DNA of 64,000 bases from Litomosoides sigmodontis. Its lineage: Eukaryota; Nematoda; Chromadorea; Rhabditida; Onchocercidae. Shown here piece by piece: positions 43,513 through 59,484 of this stretch; the first letter of the stretch is position 1; every line of letters begins with the position of its first letter. The notes below the pieces were generated by a model that worked only from the letters and a program-made list of their open reading frames with translations, was not told the DNA's origin and ran no database searches. Where the stretch lies: the NCBI GenBank assembly GCA_963070105.1, contig OY718807.1:8099983-8163982 (forward strand). The letters run 5' to 3'. Position numbers and translations under genes: made by a program.

Positions 43513-46500
43513 ATGGAAGAAAAACATAAATTGTTTGAAGCACTCGACGATGTGGGCAGCATCTTTTCAGAGGTGAATGATGAGTGGGCTGCTACGTGGT
43601 GAGTACTTTTTTCTACGAAGCTTGACTTCGTTAGAGAATCTGATCCGTCGTTGAGCAACTATAAGTCCAATTACTTTATTAAGAACTGTTTTATATTTGT
43701 CGCCGAAGTTTTAATTTGAAAAAATTTGGACAATGGTCATACTTGCGTGTATGTATAAACAGTGCACAACATTCACTTTTTCAGCTTTGAGGATAATTTT
43801 TCGGATTTCGGTAGCTTTGCACATGTAATACGATTCTCAATCCTTCAAGCATTCGATTACTCACTACGTCTTTCTGAATGTAAGTGACTAAGTGAGTTCG
43901 AAACGTGCAAAAATGCTTTTTCAAATAAACAGCAAAATTCAGATAATTCTGCCATTGGTTTGAATTTTTTAATTTTAATTTTTTCTGAATTTCTTTTAGT
44001 ATGTTCGCGACTACTATTGTATGCTCAGAAAGCAAATTCATCAGTCGAAATATGGCATGAAATGACTGGAAGAAATTTTGATGCAAAGAAATTATGCGTC
44101 TTTGCATGGTATTTAATTGAGCGAGGACAACAGCCTGATGTGTAAGCATTTATAAGTCTCAGTCGTAAATTTTTCTTGTTGTATAATGGGGCAGAAAGAT
44201 TTGTTGAAATCTGTAATATCGGTGATATCCTGTTATTTATTGAATTAAATTTTGTGCTGTTAAAATGTTTCGAGTTGATATTTGGATCATTTTGTTTAAT
44301 TCAATTATCACAATGATAGTTGCGTTAAAATCAGATGCTTGGTTAGTAATCTATTTTCGAGATAATCAGTTCTCATTCCATGTTGCTTTTCTCTACTCAT
44401 ATAAGCTTCTGTCTATTGGTTCGCATAATCAGTTGCTTTCAGCTGTTTTGACGATCAAAAAATCGGGCTGATTGGTTGTCGAATTTATATCTCATTGTGT
44501 TGTTTAAGTGGAGCACAGGCTTTCAACATTTTGAATGATTGCCTCTTTCAAGTGATTTTTTCCGGTCTTTTTCATTAAATTGGCTTTAAGGCTCATGCCA
44601 TACAAAGGGAAATTTCTATTTTTTGATTTTAGAAAGCTTTAGAAGGATTGCGATTAGTTCTCAGATTATTTAATAATGGTCACCTTTCGACAACTAACGA
44701 TCGTGCAGAAATAACTGACAACACCAAAAGTAAAAATAAGAAACCGTTTGCTACAAATAACTCAAGAACGCAGCGCACAGGTTTTTTTTTTCATTTCATG
44801 TAAAAAGTGTTACCATTCTAAATATAAAATTCGGTACACCCTATGTATGCAAACATTAAAACAGAATGGATGACATGTGATATAAAGTCATGTGATGTAA
44901 AAATGGCATCTTTTTCCTTGCCGAACGTGTTAGTGTAAATATCCTACTTGCTGCAATAATGTTATATTTAGCATTTTTTTCAGAATTCCAGCAGTTGACT
45001 TTTGAGGATAGAACAGAGTTAAGATATATGTTATGTGACGTTCTGGATTCCTTGTTTGTGTTCTTAAACAGAGGTTGGTGAATGTCAACTGATGTGTTAA
45101 TTTCTATTCATGTTGACATTGATTGCTTGACTACTCTAATACCTATAGATTTTTTTTTTAATTTTTGAATATTTCAGGTTTACTTTCATCAATTCAGCAG
45201 TCTTTAATATCACTGGCAGTTTTTTTGCAGCAGCTTATGCAACTTGATTTTTCTGAAAGTACATCCTTTTCGGAATGTAAGCAACTGTCAGGTTTCCAGG
45301 TTTGTTCCCCTTTGTTCTCCAAAACATGGTAATTTTCACATTGAAACTCGTATGGTTTGCTACAATTCAAATAAATGTTTACGGTTTAAGCATTGCAAAC
45401 TCCATCACTTTGTTTATTTTATTGCAAAAAATTTTATTGCGAAATTTTCAGAGATTAGAAAATCTTTCTGACCGATCATTTGCTTTGATGCACTGCTTCT
45501 TAAACAATCGGCATTCTGTCCCTGGTGTAATATATGGAAGAATTGTTATGCCGCGACTATTATTCCGGACACTTGAAAATACCGTGTTTCCCACTAATGC
45601 TCATCCACCCAAACTAATAAACACTTATAAAGAAGCGATGCTGAATTTTATCAAAATAAGGATAGAGGCAATAATTAAAAAGTTCTATGGACTTCATTTC
45701 ATAGTTTACAAAAGTTCTAGATATGCGTCTCAATTCTGTAGTTCGTTCAATACTCCAAAATCATAGCAACACATGCACTACTGTTATGCTTTTGTTGAAA
45801 AAAGGGATCCAATCAAGCTATTTTAATTGAAAATTGGCTGAAAATTAATATTTTAGAAAGGTTCTGAAGAAGAGATCTTCATTATTTTGTTGATGCTTCA
45901 AAATGTGTGTTTTCGCTGTCCAGATCGCAGTGACTATCGTGCAAAAGTAGCAAACTCCGTCGTTAAAGTTTTGGCCCATTTGTCTCCCAAATATATACGA
46001 GTAATTCTTAATGATATTCAAGAAATAATTTGCAAGTTTTTGTTTCTGCAAAACATACAACGTACTTCTTTGCCTTTATAGGATTTTGCTGCTTTCCTGT
46101 TACTAATTGCCGCGAATTCAAAAGTCGCAGTTCGTGGTTTTGCTGTTGAAATTGCGGTGCCGTTTATAAAACAACATGGTGAATTTCAGGGCTATAATCT
46201 TGCAAATTTTTTGGAATGCGCTAGACTTTGTGTATAACTCCATTTTGAAATACCGATTCATTTCTAATATTTCTTATAAAGTTTTTTCCTTGTAAAATAA
46301 TGCAGCACAAAAAACGGCCTTAAGAGGCAATTTCAGGTCGTATCCTCGAAGTTAACTGTAAGCAAGAGAATGCAACTTATGAGCAAATGGATGAAAAGGT
46401 GATATTTTTAATTCCTGCATTTTTCGGACTGCAACAAATTCGTTATGCTATTGTTCCTTTTTTCTATTTCGGAGTATTAGGCTAACAAATAGTTTGTCTT

Positions 46501-49500
46501 ACCTTCTTGTTTTTTGCTTGTGGAGCATTTCTTCTGTTAAACATGATATATTCGGGTCAAATTGCAAATTTTTATGTTTTAAAGTTTTTTCTTAGGACAT
46601 ATCCAGCCGCGAAGAGATATCAACGGAATTAGAAGAAGCTGAAAAAGACGGTACTGGTAGGCTTCATTCCTGTCTTCTCAACAAATGTAAACTATAGTTA
46701 GAAATATTTTTGTTAGCGTTTCACTCATATTTCAGATGACAATAATAAGCAACAAATTTGTAAAAAAACCAAGAAGAAAGCGATAAGGTTCGAATTTTTG
46801 AGTGCTAAATAAACATGGAAATCAACCTTGTTCTCAGCAGTTCAATTTCCCTTACTTTGGTTTGGTTAACACGCTGAGTTTATATAGGATTGCCGGGTTC
46901 AAAAACCTGTCATGCTTCGCTTTTACTCTGCTGTTGCTGTTTCCACGTTGTAATAATGTATCAAAGAAGGAAGCAGCTTACTCGCGGAAGAGTTTTTTTT
47001 AATTGTTATATACTCATAATATGAGCTTAAAAAACTTAACGACGCCTTGAATTTTGATTGCCTCGAATTACATATGAATGTTGGTGATTGTGTTAATAAA
47101 ATATTAAATTAAATGACTTCTGTTAGTTATTTGTAGCAATAATTTGGTGAGAAATGTTGGTTTCCATAATGCAATTTTGGTTCTCTTGCTGAGAAGTTGT
47201 AATGATAAGTCCCCAATGGTACGAACTCGAGCTTTGATGCAGATTGCAACGTTGCTTAGTGATGAAAATGTGTGCAACAAACTTCTGAATTTGCCAAAAT
47301 CTTTGGTAAGTTTAATGCGAATATCCATGTCCATGTTTTTAAATTGGTCTGTACTACCAAGTTTTGTGTTTGTCATGCGTTAGTCTTTCAACTGATACTT
47401 GATGATATTGCATATTATCATAGAATTCTTCAGAAGTCAAATCATTTTCACAGGTATATACTTCCTGCAATGAAGATGAGGATATTCAGAAGCATCAGGA
47501 TAGCCCTACAGTTTTAAGGATTATTGTTACTCGATGTTTGGATGCAAGGGTACTGATAGAGCCTTTTTTTCAATACAGTTTCTTTCGGTGTTTGTTTTAT
47601 TAAAAATTAAAACGAAATAATGCTGTCGAACTATGAAAATATTTCCAGGTATCAACACGTAAAGCTGCCATAATTGCACTTGAGTCGCTTTTTCCAAGAC
47701 TTTCCGAATTGCAAAGGATAGAATTACTACCAGTTTTGCAGGTGACGTTGTTTTAAAATGTATGGTGCTAGTAGAGTCAAAAAAGTTCGAGCACGAGTGA
47801 TCACACCTTCTGGAATGCATACATTAAGTCAAATTGCTACATACATTGCTTACAGCATCATTGTCGAGATCTCTCTCTATTGGTAAGGAAACAAGCTGCG
47901 GAATCGTTAAGTCATTTACTTTCAATCTTCGGCAAGGATAGCACTGTGTTTGATAAAGCCTGGCTTACATCAGTACTGCCTCTAATTAATGATCGTGAAC
48001 AATCAGTTGTACAACTCGCATCTAAATTAGTTTACGTAAGTTTAGTTTTCATCTCTTTAAATTTTTTAAGTCCAGCTGAAGTTTTGGAATATTAGCATAT
48101 TTCTTTAAGAAACTATTTTTACATTTATTTTGATTAAATAAAAGAGCACTGCAGGAAACTGTTATTTTACCAGCTCTAGAAGAAGCGAAACCTGTGGCTT
48201 GGCGTATTTTGGAAACGATAGAGCGGGAAGTTGATCATAGGTTTTATCTTTATTAAATTTTTTTATTGAAAAATTACATTTATCTTTATCAAAATTTCTT
48301 ATCTAGCATTATGACGGAAGATGGAGGGAGTTAATTCGATGTTAAGTTTGTCTAAAATCAGAAGTCGCTGTTCTCAGATTGCTATCCATTCATTTTTCTG
48401 AGTTTTTATGAATTGAATTGCAGACGTTTATTATTACGCTCTTTACTTCACCAGGCGAAAGAAGGAGGGTTGTCGGAGCATGCTGTTGAGATCCTGCTAA
48501 AAAAGTGCGATGATTTGAAGAATGTGAATATTATTTGGATGCTACTGAACTTTTTAAGCAGTATATTCAAGGTGAAGCGTTTATACTTTGGGTCTTCGTC
48601 GAAGTTTCTCTATTTCTTCAGTGTAATTTTTTAAGGGGAACTAACGAAAAAGCGGGTGTTTCATTTCCTGAGAAAAAATAGTTGTAGCAACGAGTGCGAT
48701 TAGGATACAATTATACTAACTTTTACATTCTTTTCAGGTCGATGAATCCGAAGTAGTTCGTTTCTGGTACACACTAAATGGAAGTGAGGAAAGTAATTTA
48801 GTTAGTTACGTCGCCGAAGTTATTGCGCGTTGCGCTGATCGTATAAATGAAACAAGTCGAAATCAATTGATTGAGGATTTCAGAGCAAAATTACTTGAAT
48901 TTAGGTAAAACTGGCAGTGATTTGAACTGAAATTCATGTTGTTGATTTTAAGAATCTAGTTGTTTCATTCCAAATTCTAAAAACTAGAAGTTTTAAATTT
49001 CAGTGTTGATGAGAGTCATATCGCTCATGTATACTATGCATTTGCTCGGCTCTGTAAAGGTGTTGGCGATGAAGGCACAGGTGCTGAGCAATTTCTTGAA
49101 TTTAATCGCATTTTGATGGATAAATCACTTAAAATTCTGCACAGCATCATTTTTCGTCCGATCCATGGTTCCAGTGAAGTTGCGCTTTCCCAGGAAATTA
49201 GGTAAATTGGAACAATAAAGCAGATAAGCAGAAACTTTTCTAAGCTTTTCCAAGTAGACCATATTTCATTCTTCTCTCATTTATTTTTACTAGCAGAAAG
49301 TTATTTCTAGCGACAAAACAGCAACACTTCTTGTACGAATTATAAACTCATTGGGTGAAGTAATCCAATACAGTCCTGTTTTACTAAGCGTAAATTCGAA
49401 AGTCTTTGATATAATGCAGTTAATAATGGCTTCTGATGTGATACAGCAGCAGCTGATTCAAACAGGTTTGTAAAAATTCTAGGCTTTATTTTTACTTCCC

Positions 49501-52500
49501 TTTTGAGCTTAGTAGCAAAGATAATATTGGCTTGATGGTTTGAGGCAAATCGAAGATTTATACTAGAATTCTATGTTTTCAGTTCATAAGTTTAATACAT
49601 CATGTAAAACGAGCGTTGAATAGATATAGGTATGTTTCATGCAAACTGTTAGATTTGTTTTCTTGATCTGTTTCAATTATAGCTACTTCATGCAATACAT
49701 TGCCAACAGTGCCTTCAGTTCGTGCATCAACCGCCGTTCACTGCCTCGATGTGGAAGTAAATTTTTCCTTCATACTTATTTTATGAACATTTACGGACAT
49801 TTTATGAACATGTGTAAGTGAATCAATTTCAAAGTTATGCAGTAGGCATCTTCTCTTTGTAAGCAGCAAAGTCGGAAAAAGGAGAGAGGGAGGTAAGAAA
49901 ATAAAGAATGAAATAAGACAGAATGTGGTCAAATTAAGCGAAAATTCTTGGTTTGCTATAATTGGTTTTGCTATAACTTGTTGCATTCAATTTTTATATT
50001 GAAATTTTAAATTAGTTTGAAGGTTTCTTGCTAAGCAAGAATTACAGCAGACCGATGTTGAGCGGTGTAATATTTGTGAGCATTGTGCTTTTACAACTGG
50101 CTTTCTTCAATGCTCTAAATCTTCTATTCAGTCTAACAATAATGTGGAAGGTAATCAGAAAACGCCTGCATCGACAAACTACGAGTATAGAGCATCACAA
50201 CCAATCAGTCATGGATTAGGTCCGACATTTCTGGGTCAGCACACTGTCAACATGGAAGTGTTGAGTCCAGCCGTTAGAGCACAAGCAGTTTTAGCCATCG
50301 GTAAAATGTGCCTTCAGGTAGATGCAGCTATTTTTGACACTTTTTTCATAATCCAATGATATATTTTTTGACTGCATTAATTGAATTTCAGGACGAAAAA
50401 CTGGCAAAGAAATGCGTTCCAGTGCTGTCACGACAGCTTCTCGTGAATAGCAATCACTTGGTTCGAAGCAATATTGTTGGTGTAATTTGTGATCTCTGCA
50501 AGAGGTCCTTTTAAATTTCAGAGTGTTAGAAAATTACAAGTTTTAGTTTTAAAATCAAATATAAAATCTTTGATTTTCCATTTGTTGTCACGGATACAAA
50601 ACTCCTTCCTAAATTTCAAGTATTTTTCTTATTGTTAAGGTACACGTTACTGGTTGATCGTCATAGTGCTATCATAGCTTCCTGTTTGAAAGATCCATCG
50701 ACTTTGGTTCGAAAACAAACTCTCATGTTATTAACGCACCTTATCAAGGAACAGTACGTACGTTGGGCTGGACAGGTAATATTTACTCATTAATTCAGTG
50801 CAGTGGGAAGCTGAAAATATTTTTCGATATAACTGATTCCAGATTATGTACAGATTTGTGTCAACAGTTCTGGATGAAAATGAGGAGGTTCGCAAATACG
50901 CGGAACTATGTCTGGTAAGTGGTACAAATAAGAAAGTCTTTGCCAGTTCGTCTGTTAGGTTTGTGAATTTAAACTACGGTATTTCTGTTTCAGGTTGACG
51001 TTTTGCTTGTACAATTTCCGAGCATGTTTGTGAATCATTTCCTGGAATGTCTTTTTTATTTCAATTCAGTTACACATAAATTATGGTTGGCGACAACTAA
51101 CGGTAATGTTTTTGCGTGATAAATTCAAATTAGTGTTTCTTGACGAATTTTTCAGCGATTTAATGTTTTATGCATGTTCAGCCATGGAAGAGGATGCGAT
51201 GGAAAGGCAAGAGTTAAAGTGTTCTTTATCAGGGCTCCGATTAAAGAATGCACGAATGAGACTTTATCGTTTTATGGTTAGTCCGCATGCGTTCAATTTA
51301 AAATACTTGATTTCTTAAGTTATATTTTGTAACTTAGCCTCTTCAGATAAAAACGTTTAACGATGAGAATAAATTCACGATTGGAATGCGTATTGGTCAG
51401 GAAGTGTACTCAGCTATAGTAGAAGGTCTGCTCGACATTTTCGATAGCCGTGTTAAAGCTTTGCTTGAAGATTGCTACGAAGTATGATTTGTTTGTTTAT
51501 AGATCATTGAAAAAATATTTTTAACGTGTTAATGAAAACCATCTCTTCTTACAGTTATAGTTATTGTGCTATATGTTGTTTAAATAACAGATAATGTGCT
51601 GCCCAGAGATAAAATTGTCCATGGCCCTAGGTAAGAAATCGCCAAATGAAGCGGATGATGATGATGATGAGCCACCATCCAATGTTCAGGTATTGTTTTC
51701 ATCAGTTTGCTTCTTATCGCTATCCTTTTCACTGTGTTATTAGAGCAGCAAAAGGAAGAAGTCGCTTTATGAATAGAAATTTAAATAAGATGCATCAAAA
51801 CATTGAAGTAGAGTTTTAGGAGGCAGCAAGAAAGGTTGTGACACAAGCTTTCCGGAAAGGTATTGTCGATGCTATTTTACCTCATATTATACAGCTGAAA
51901 TATTACCTGCAAGAAAAACGCCTACATGAACTGGAATTTGGAATCATAAGAGTTCTGAGGTGATGATCAAATTCTACAGTTACTTACTTTAAATATTTTG
52001 AGACACATACGACATTAAATCTTAGCGTATAGCGTGCCGTTTACTTAAATTTTTTTAGGGAGCTATGTAAAGATCACCGCGAGCAGTTAGATGAATTTTT
52101 GGCAAGTGACAAGCAATTAAAAGCTGAAATAAAGTTTGATCTTGAGAAACTTGAGGTATTCATTTTATAATTTCTTTTACTTTCCTTTGTTTGGAAGGAT
52201 ACTAAAGTGATTGAATCCAAATGAAGTACTGGCCTAATTGTTAGTGGAACACAGTTTTATGAAAAGTGAGGTTTTGCTGTTAGATTATTAAAGATGAGTC
52301 ATATTTAAGGAAAAAGAAAGACGGATTAAAGTCCCGAGCAGCAATGATAAAATGGTAAAGACATCTTTTTTGCAAAATAAAAGGAAGGTTTCATTTGCTA
52401 CTGAAAGCACGGCACCTTCACCGCATATAAAGCCTAGGATTCCAAAAGAAAAGTGTGAAACTGAAATCGCTGCAGAAACTGAAGTGGAAAGAAGTAAACG

Positions 52501-53463
52501 AAGTGACAAAGGTAGTTTCGGTTATCACTTTTTTTAGTTTTCATTAATTTATGTATGTATATATATATAATCTTTATTTATGTTTACAGAATACTAAGCT
52601 TTTGCTAGTGCACAATGTTCTGACTGAGTTGTGTTTATTCAATAAACTGAGAAAAACGTTTGACCACTACTAAATTTAGGCGACTTCCCACTATCTGCTG
52701 TCAATGCTATGGATGGTGGAGAAATGGTGGAAAGAGGAACAAGTATTAATAATGACGGAGGCAAGAACGCAGAGAATCTTGTATGTCTTAATTTTGTTCA
52801 TTAAGTGAATATAAGTAATAAATAAATGAGTTAAACGTGGAAAGCTTAGATGTAGTTTTTTGAGACATTTAGAATATTGGTAACAATTTACGCAGTGTGA
52901 TTAACTATTCATTTTTCTGAACCTACGTGGGCATAATTTTTATACTTTTACTTTTGATAGCAACCTGCGGCAAATGTAAATGAAAACTTTTCTCGCACTG
53001 CAATTACTGTGGTGATGAAAAGACGAAGCGAGAGAATGCAGTTTGAGCAATCAGATGAACAAAGAGAGTTGCCTATGCGAGCGATTTCAACGCCAGAACA
53101 TAATATTGGAGAGGTTTTTTTCACTTTTCTGATTGATTGTGGAATTTTATGTGTATTTAATCAACTATCAGAGATATCTATTATATTCAGATTTCATAAT
53201 CACTGTTTCCTTTCAGCTCACATTCGGATTGGGAGATGAAATGTCAGCAATTGAAAGTACGCCAACAAGAAAAAGTAAGTGCGCTGTCGTCACCAACTGT
53301 TTCATCAGCACTGCATACATTAAAAAGTTATTATAATTATCGTATTTTCCATATTTTTTTTGATTAGAATAATAGGAGTGCATGTTAATTTCAAGGGTCT
53401 AAACGACAAGTTCGACAACCTTGTGTTCCACCGATAGAAGAAGCTGATAGCGAGAACGAATGA
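43513..53463 (+). CDS. NCAPD3: Condensin II complex subunit D3 (HCP-6-like HEAT-repeat protein)
   Basis: NCAPD3 is the HEAT-repeat regulatory subunit of condensin II, which compacts mitotic chromosomes; in C. elegans the counterpart is HCP-6, needed for holocentric chromosome rigidity. I resolve 37 exons, all phase-consistent, totalling 1524 codons (human about 1500). They begin at 43513-43598, 43785-43879 and 44000-44139 and end with 52961-53113, 53217-53274 and 53396-53463. Key conserved blocks: NIVGVICDLCKRYTLLVDRH, CLKDPSTLVRKQTLMLLTHL, FVSTVLDENEEVRKYAELCL, FPSMFVNHFLECLFYFN and KNARMRLYRFM. HEAT units such as DKSPMVRTRALMQIATLL recur through the N-terminal half. The C-terminus is a disordered basic/acidic tail with S/T-P sites (STPEHN, STPTRK, APSPHIK) suited to CDK phosphorylation. 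The start follows directly on the divergent promoter. The donor of exon 45452-45703 is the least certain. Confidence 0.95.
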
Positions 53464-54255
53464 TCTGCTTTTTAAAATCCCGTGATAAAGATCAGTAACT
53501 GTTATTCGAACACGTAATACTATTACCAATTCCTGATGATCTCGAGTTGATATCTTTTATGGTTTCTTAGTGCAACTTCGATGTAGTGGTTATTCACATA
53601 AAACTGATTATTTTTCTATCAAAAATTGTCCTAGCTTACTCTTTATGTTAAGTTATGTTCAATTTAAAATGTACAATCTATTTAAGTGTACACGACCTCT
53701 CATAAAGGGTTGTAATCGGATTTCTGCATTCTAGCTCTATTTTCAAAACACATGTTCTTATAATCTCCATCGATTAAAACATCGTGTACATCTTCCTTTA
53801 AAAATAAAAATGCCAAAAAACATACGTAGTTAGAGACGTGTTAGAACCTATTGGTTGACTGATTATTAAACGTTGACTTTTGATTTTTAAGTCAAATGCT
53901 AATTTAATCTGTCAGATGCTGCGATGATATTTTTATGGCTGATTTTCGAAACTAAGTGCTAAATGACTTCAATTAAAATATCGAAGACATTCTGTACGCT
54001 TAATGCCTTTTTCTTCTAGAAATAAAATTTATCTTATTTATGAAGATAAAGTTAAACACTAAACTGCACACACTATCATAATTAAAAAAATACTAACATA
54101 ATGTTAATCTGTTGGCGCTAGAGGTATTTCTACGATAGCTACTTCAGCATCTGACATCAGTACCATCGCCATCAGTCAACGCTACGCGTGAAGAGAGATG
54201 TTGAAGGCGGTCAAACTGGTAGGAAGAATGGTTCTTTTTTGTGTGTAAGCTGTCA
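53464..54255. other. Convergent 3' region between NCAPD3 and the coiled-coil gene
   Basis: AT-rich 3' untranslated sequence. An AATAAA-type signal lies near 53801. No gene is seen. Confidence 0.6.
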
Positions 54256-56658
54256 CTATGTTGTGGTCTGTCCACTCATCCATTGCAGATAACCTTCACT
54301 ATCATCATCGTCATCTACAAAAATATTCCCGGAGGATTGACAGCTGTCGTTTAGTAGGTTGCCAGTATCTTGCTTTCTTCCAGTACTCTAGAATTATCAA
54401 ACATGAAAATTTAAAATTTTAAGAATCCTTAAGTTTTGACATTTCACTGTTGCACACGTAAGTAGGAAATGAGCTAAATATACCTCATTGAATATCGTGT
54501 TAGAAATATCGGTGAAACTACCATTGTCTGAAACGAAGCATACAATTGTAATGACAGCTGTAACAACAGTTGAAATTTCAACCCAACCTAAACTATTACT
54601 TTCATCCCAAATTTACACCGATTATCGGCTATTGAAGCAAAAGAGAATATTTCAACAAAAATTTTCAATTTCTAATATGAATTATTAAATTTTACTGTTG
54701 TGAAAAGGAGAAGTGGAGAGGTTTTCATTAGTTGTTGTTGATAAAACATTAGCCGACAATGTGTTCGTACGCGGGATTAATTTCAATTTTTTGCCTTGAA
54801 ATCCTTGCAAATTTACTGTTTCACCTGAATTGCATTATTTGTTTTCATTGGAATGAAATTTTTTTTTGCTGCACAAATATTTGCGCTGTGTAAAAACCCG
54901 TATGTTACAATTTTAATCTTTTATTTCACATTTTTACGTATTTTGCAATTTTACGCTATGAGTTTTTGACCTACATCTCCTTTACTGTTTGTTTGCTAAA
55001 TGAATTTTAGGAAATGTTTTCTAAATGAGATAAAGCACTGCTGCTAGTGTGACACTAAAAGCTTACCATCGGGAAATTGGATAGCATTAAATCCGTTCAA
55101 AAATAATGTAAAATATATGTTGTTCAAATGATCAATATGATCCTCCAGGAGCATCCTTAGCTGCTACAAGTTCACTTTAATTGCATTTACCAAATTTTTT
55201 GCCACACAGATTATTTGCATTAATAAGTTTTCTAGAACTGCTTGTTCAATTATCATTTTCATTTACATAGATATGCGTATAGTATAATTTGGAAAGTAAT
55301 AATAATAATAATTGGGGAAATCAAAGTAAATTAGTTTAGAGCATTTATACTATCAATTCGTTCATTTTCTCACTCCAAATAATAAAACTTTTTTTTTTTA
55401 AAAAAAAGGCAAAAATTATTAGTTAGATAATATTTTGTTGAAGTCGGAAAAAATGTGAGTGATAGTAATTTACCTTGAAACGAATTTGATATCGTTGATT
55501 TTCACGCATCAACGTGGAATTGCTCATTGTTAATTGACACATGAGCTTTTCGTAGTATTGCTGTACGTGATCTAACTCGTACGAGTTACTTTTCTAAATT
55601 AATCCTTCATGCTACTACTGATTGTTATTATTGTGTTGACGGATTACTTTCATCAGTTATTAGTAAAGTACTGGCGACGAACGTTTTGCTTAATGTTTTA
55701 AAAACTATTGAGAGAGTTGGGCGTGACGAATAATTGTTGTTAAATATGCTAGAGTTTGAAACACTTATTTGTCACTTTAAAATTCCGTGAGATTTTCTTT
55801 GATAAGCATTCCACTTAATGCGACGTAAATGATTCGCTGCTCAACGGAAAGCATTTACCGTTGCTAATCGATGATTCACCTCAACCGTAAATTCATTCCC
55901 TTTCTGCTGAACACCCGGAAAATAATGCTTTGTTGAGCTTCTACAACTGCTTGAATTATCCTGAAATACGTTTTTTTTAACGCTTGCATAATTCCAGTAT
56001 GTAGTGCTCATATTGCAAAAATGTACTATTTTACATGAAATATCGGTTATCAAAAAAATATTTCCGGTACATTTCCCTTATTGCACATAAATTTGAATAT
56101 CGCTTTGGTAGGTCGATCGCGTAGGAAACATAAATTAGCTTATCAAATAGCTATCAGTAACAGGCTGGCCTACCTGATACATTTTAATCAAAGTGCTAGA
56201 CGGTTGAATTGTGGGCGATTCCCGCACCGATCCTCCCATTTTATCCTCCTTCAAAGGTGACAGTAATGGCATATAATTGCAAAATTGTGTTGACTTCCGT
56301 TTACCAGAAGGATGACGTTTCAGGTCGGAGAACAGTGGAGCGCCACACAACACTGCAAGTGCACCACTCAACTTTCATTTCCTAATTTAAAAATTTGAAT
56401 TGAATGCAAGCAAAAAGAGTCGAAGTTTGTTAATTCAATCGCTTCTTTTAGAGCTATTTCAAAGAGTGATGCAGCAGTGGAATGAAATCGTGAAACAAGC
56501 CTGTTTTATCACTTTGATAGTTCGTGTTAAATTTACTTTGCTTGCAACCTTTTCGACTAATGATAACTGATAGATGGCTTACAGGTGCGAACAGATGAAG
56601 TAATTGCCGGTGATTTTTTGTATACATAATCATCGCTCATAACCACTGTACTTCTCAT
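54256..56658 (-). CDS. Unrecognised 243-residue protein with coiled-coil-like centre and acidic C-terminus
   Basis: Seven exons join in phase: 56658-56583, 56352-56174, 55960-55859, 55575-55474, 55163-55067, 54527-54484 and 54387-54256 (stop TAG). I do not recognise a family. The N-terminal 110 residues are basic and Ser-rich (LFSDLKRHPSGKRKS, MPLLSPLKEDKMGG). Residues of about 119-165 form a likely amphipathic helix or coiled coil (LDHVQQYYEKLMCQL, MRENQRYQIRFKQLRMLLED). The tail is Ser/Asn-rich, then very acidic (NIFVDDDDDSEGYLQWM). There is no signal peptide or membrane segment, so an intracellular scaffold or adaptor role is possible but not shown. The start at 56658 follows a TTTCTTGCAG acceptor four bases upstream, consistent with a spliced leader. 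The gene converges on NCAPD3. Confidence 0.7.
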
Positions 56659-56796
56659 TTTCTGCAAGAAATTAGAATTCCCGTTTTTCTCAGTTAAGGA
56701 TATTTTTAGCCCGAAAATGAAGCATATAACCAATTTATTATTCCCTGGAAAATTTTAATTAAATTAGCTGCGAATAATTAATAAAAAACAATAATA

Positions 56797-59186
<2,390 letters not shown>

Positions 59187-59484
59187 ATGACACGAAACCT
59201 AGGAAATTCACTTGGCGGTGATATTTTTGGATTAGGAAAAATTATTCTCGAAAAGTGGAATGGGAAAAAAATAGCGATGGAGAAAGCAGGAATTTGTAGA
59301 AAGTAGGAAAAAAAATAATTGAATTCCCTTTTCAGTTTACGCTATGATCCGGAAAATTTCCTTGCTTGGGCAGTTGGACTTTAGCACAGTAAAATTTCAA
59401 AAAGAAAAACCAACGGTGGATGAATTTGAAGAGCATTTGGACAGTCCCAGTGGATTTTCGAAAATAATATTTGAGGAGAAATGA
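59187..59484 (+). CDS. Candidate small two-exon gene, about 85 residues
   Basis: An ATG at 59187 opens MTRNLGNSLGGDIFGLGK and continues to a GTAGAA donor after 59295. A CCCTTTTCAG acceptor at 59335 then joins in phase to a segment reading FQKEKPTVDEFEEHLDSPSG and ending IIFEEK before TGA at 59484. The implied intron is only 40 bp. The second part is clearly richer in GC and charged residues than its surroundings. An alternative frame of the same exon start reads LRYDPENFLAWAVGL before a stop, so a frameshifted older exon is possible. No family is recognised. Confidence 0.25.
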
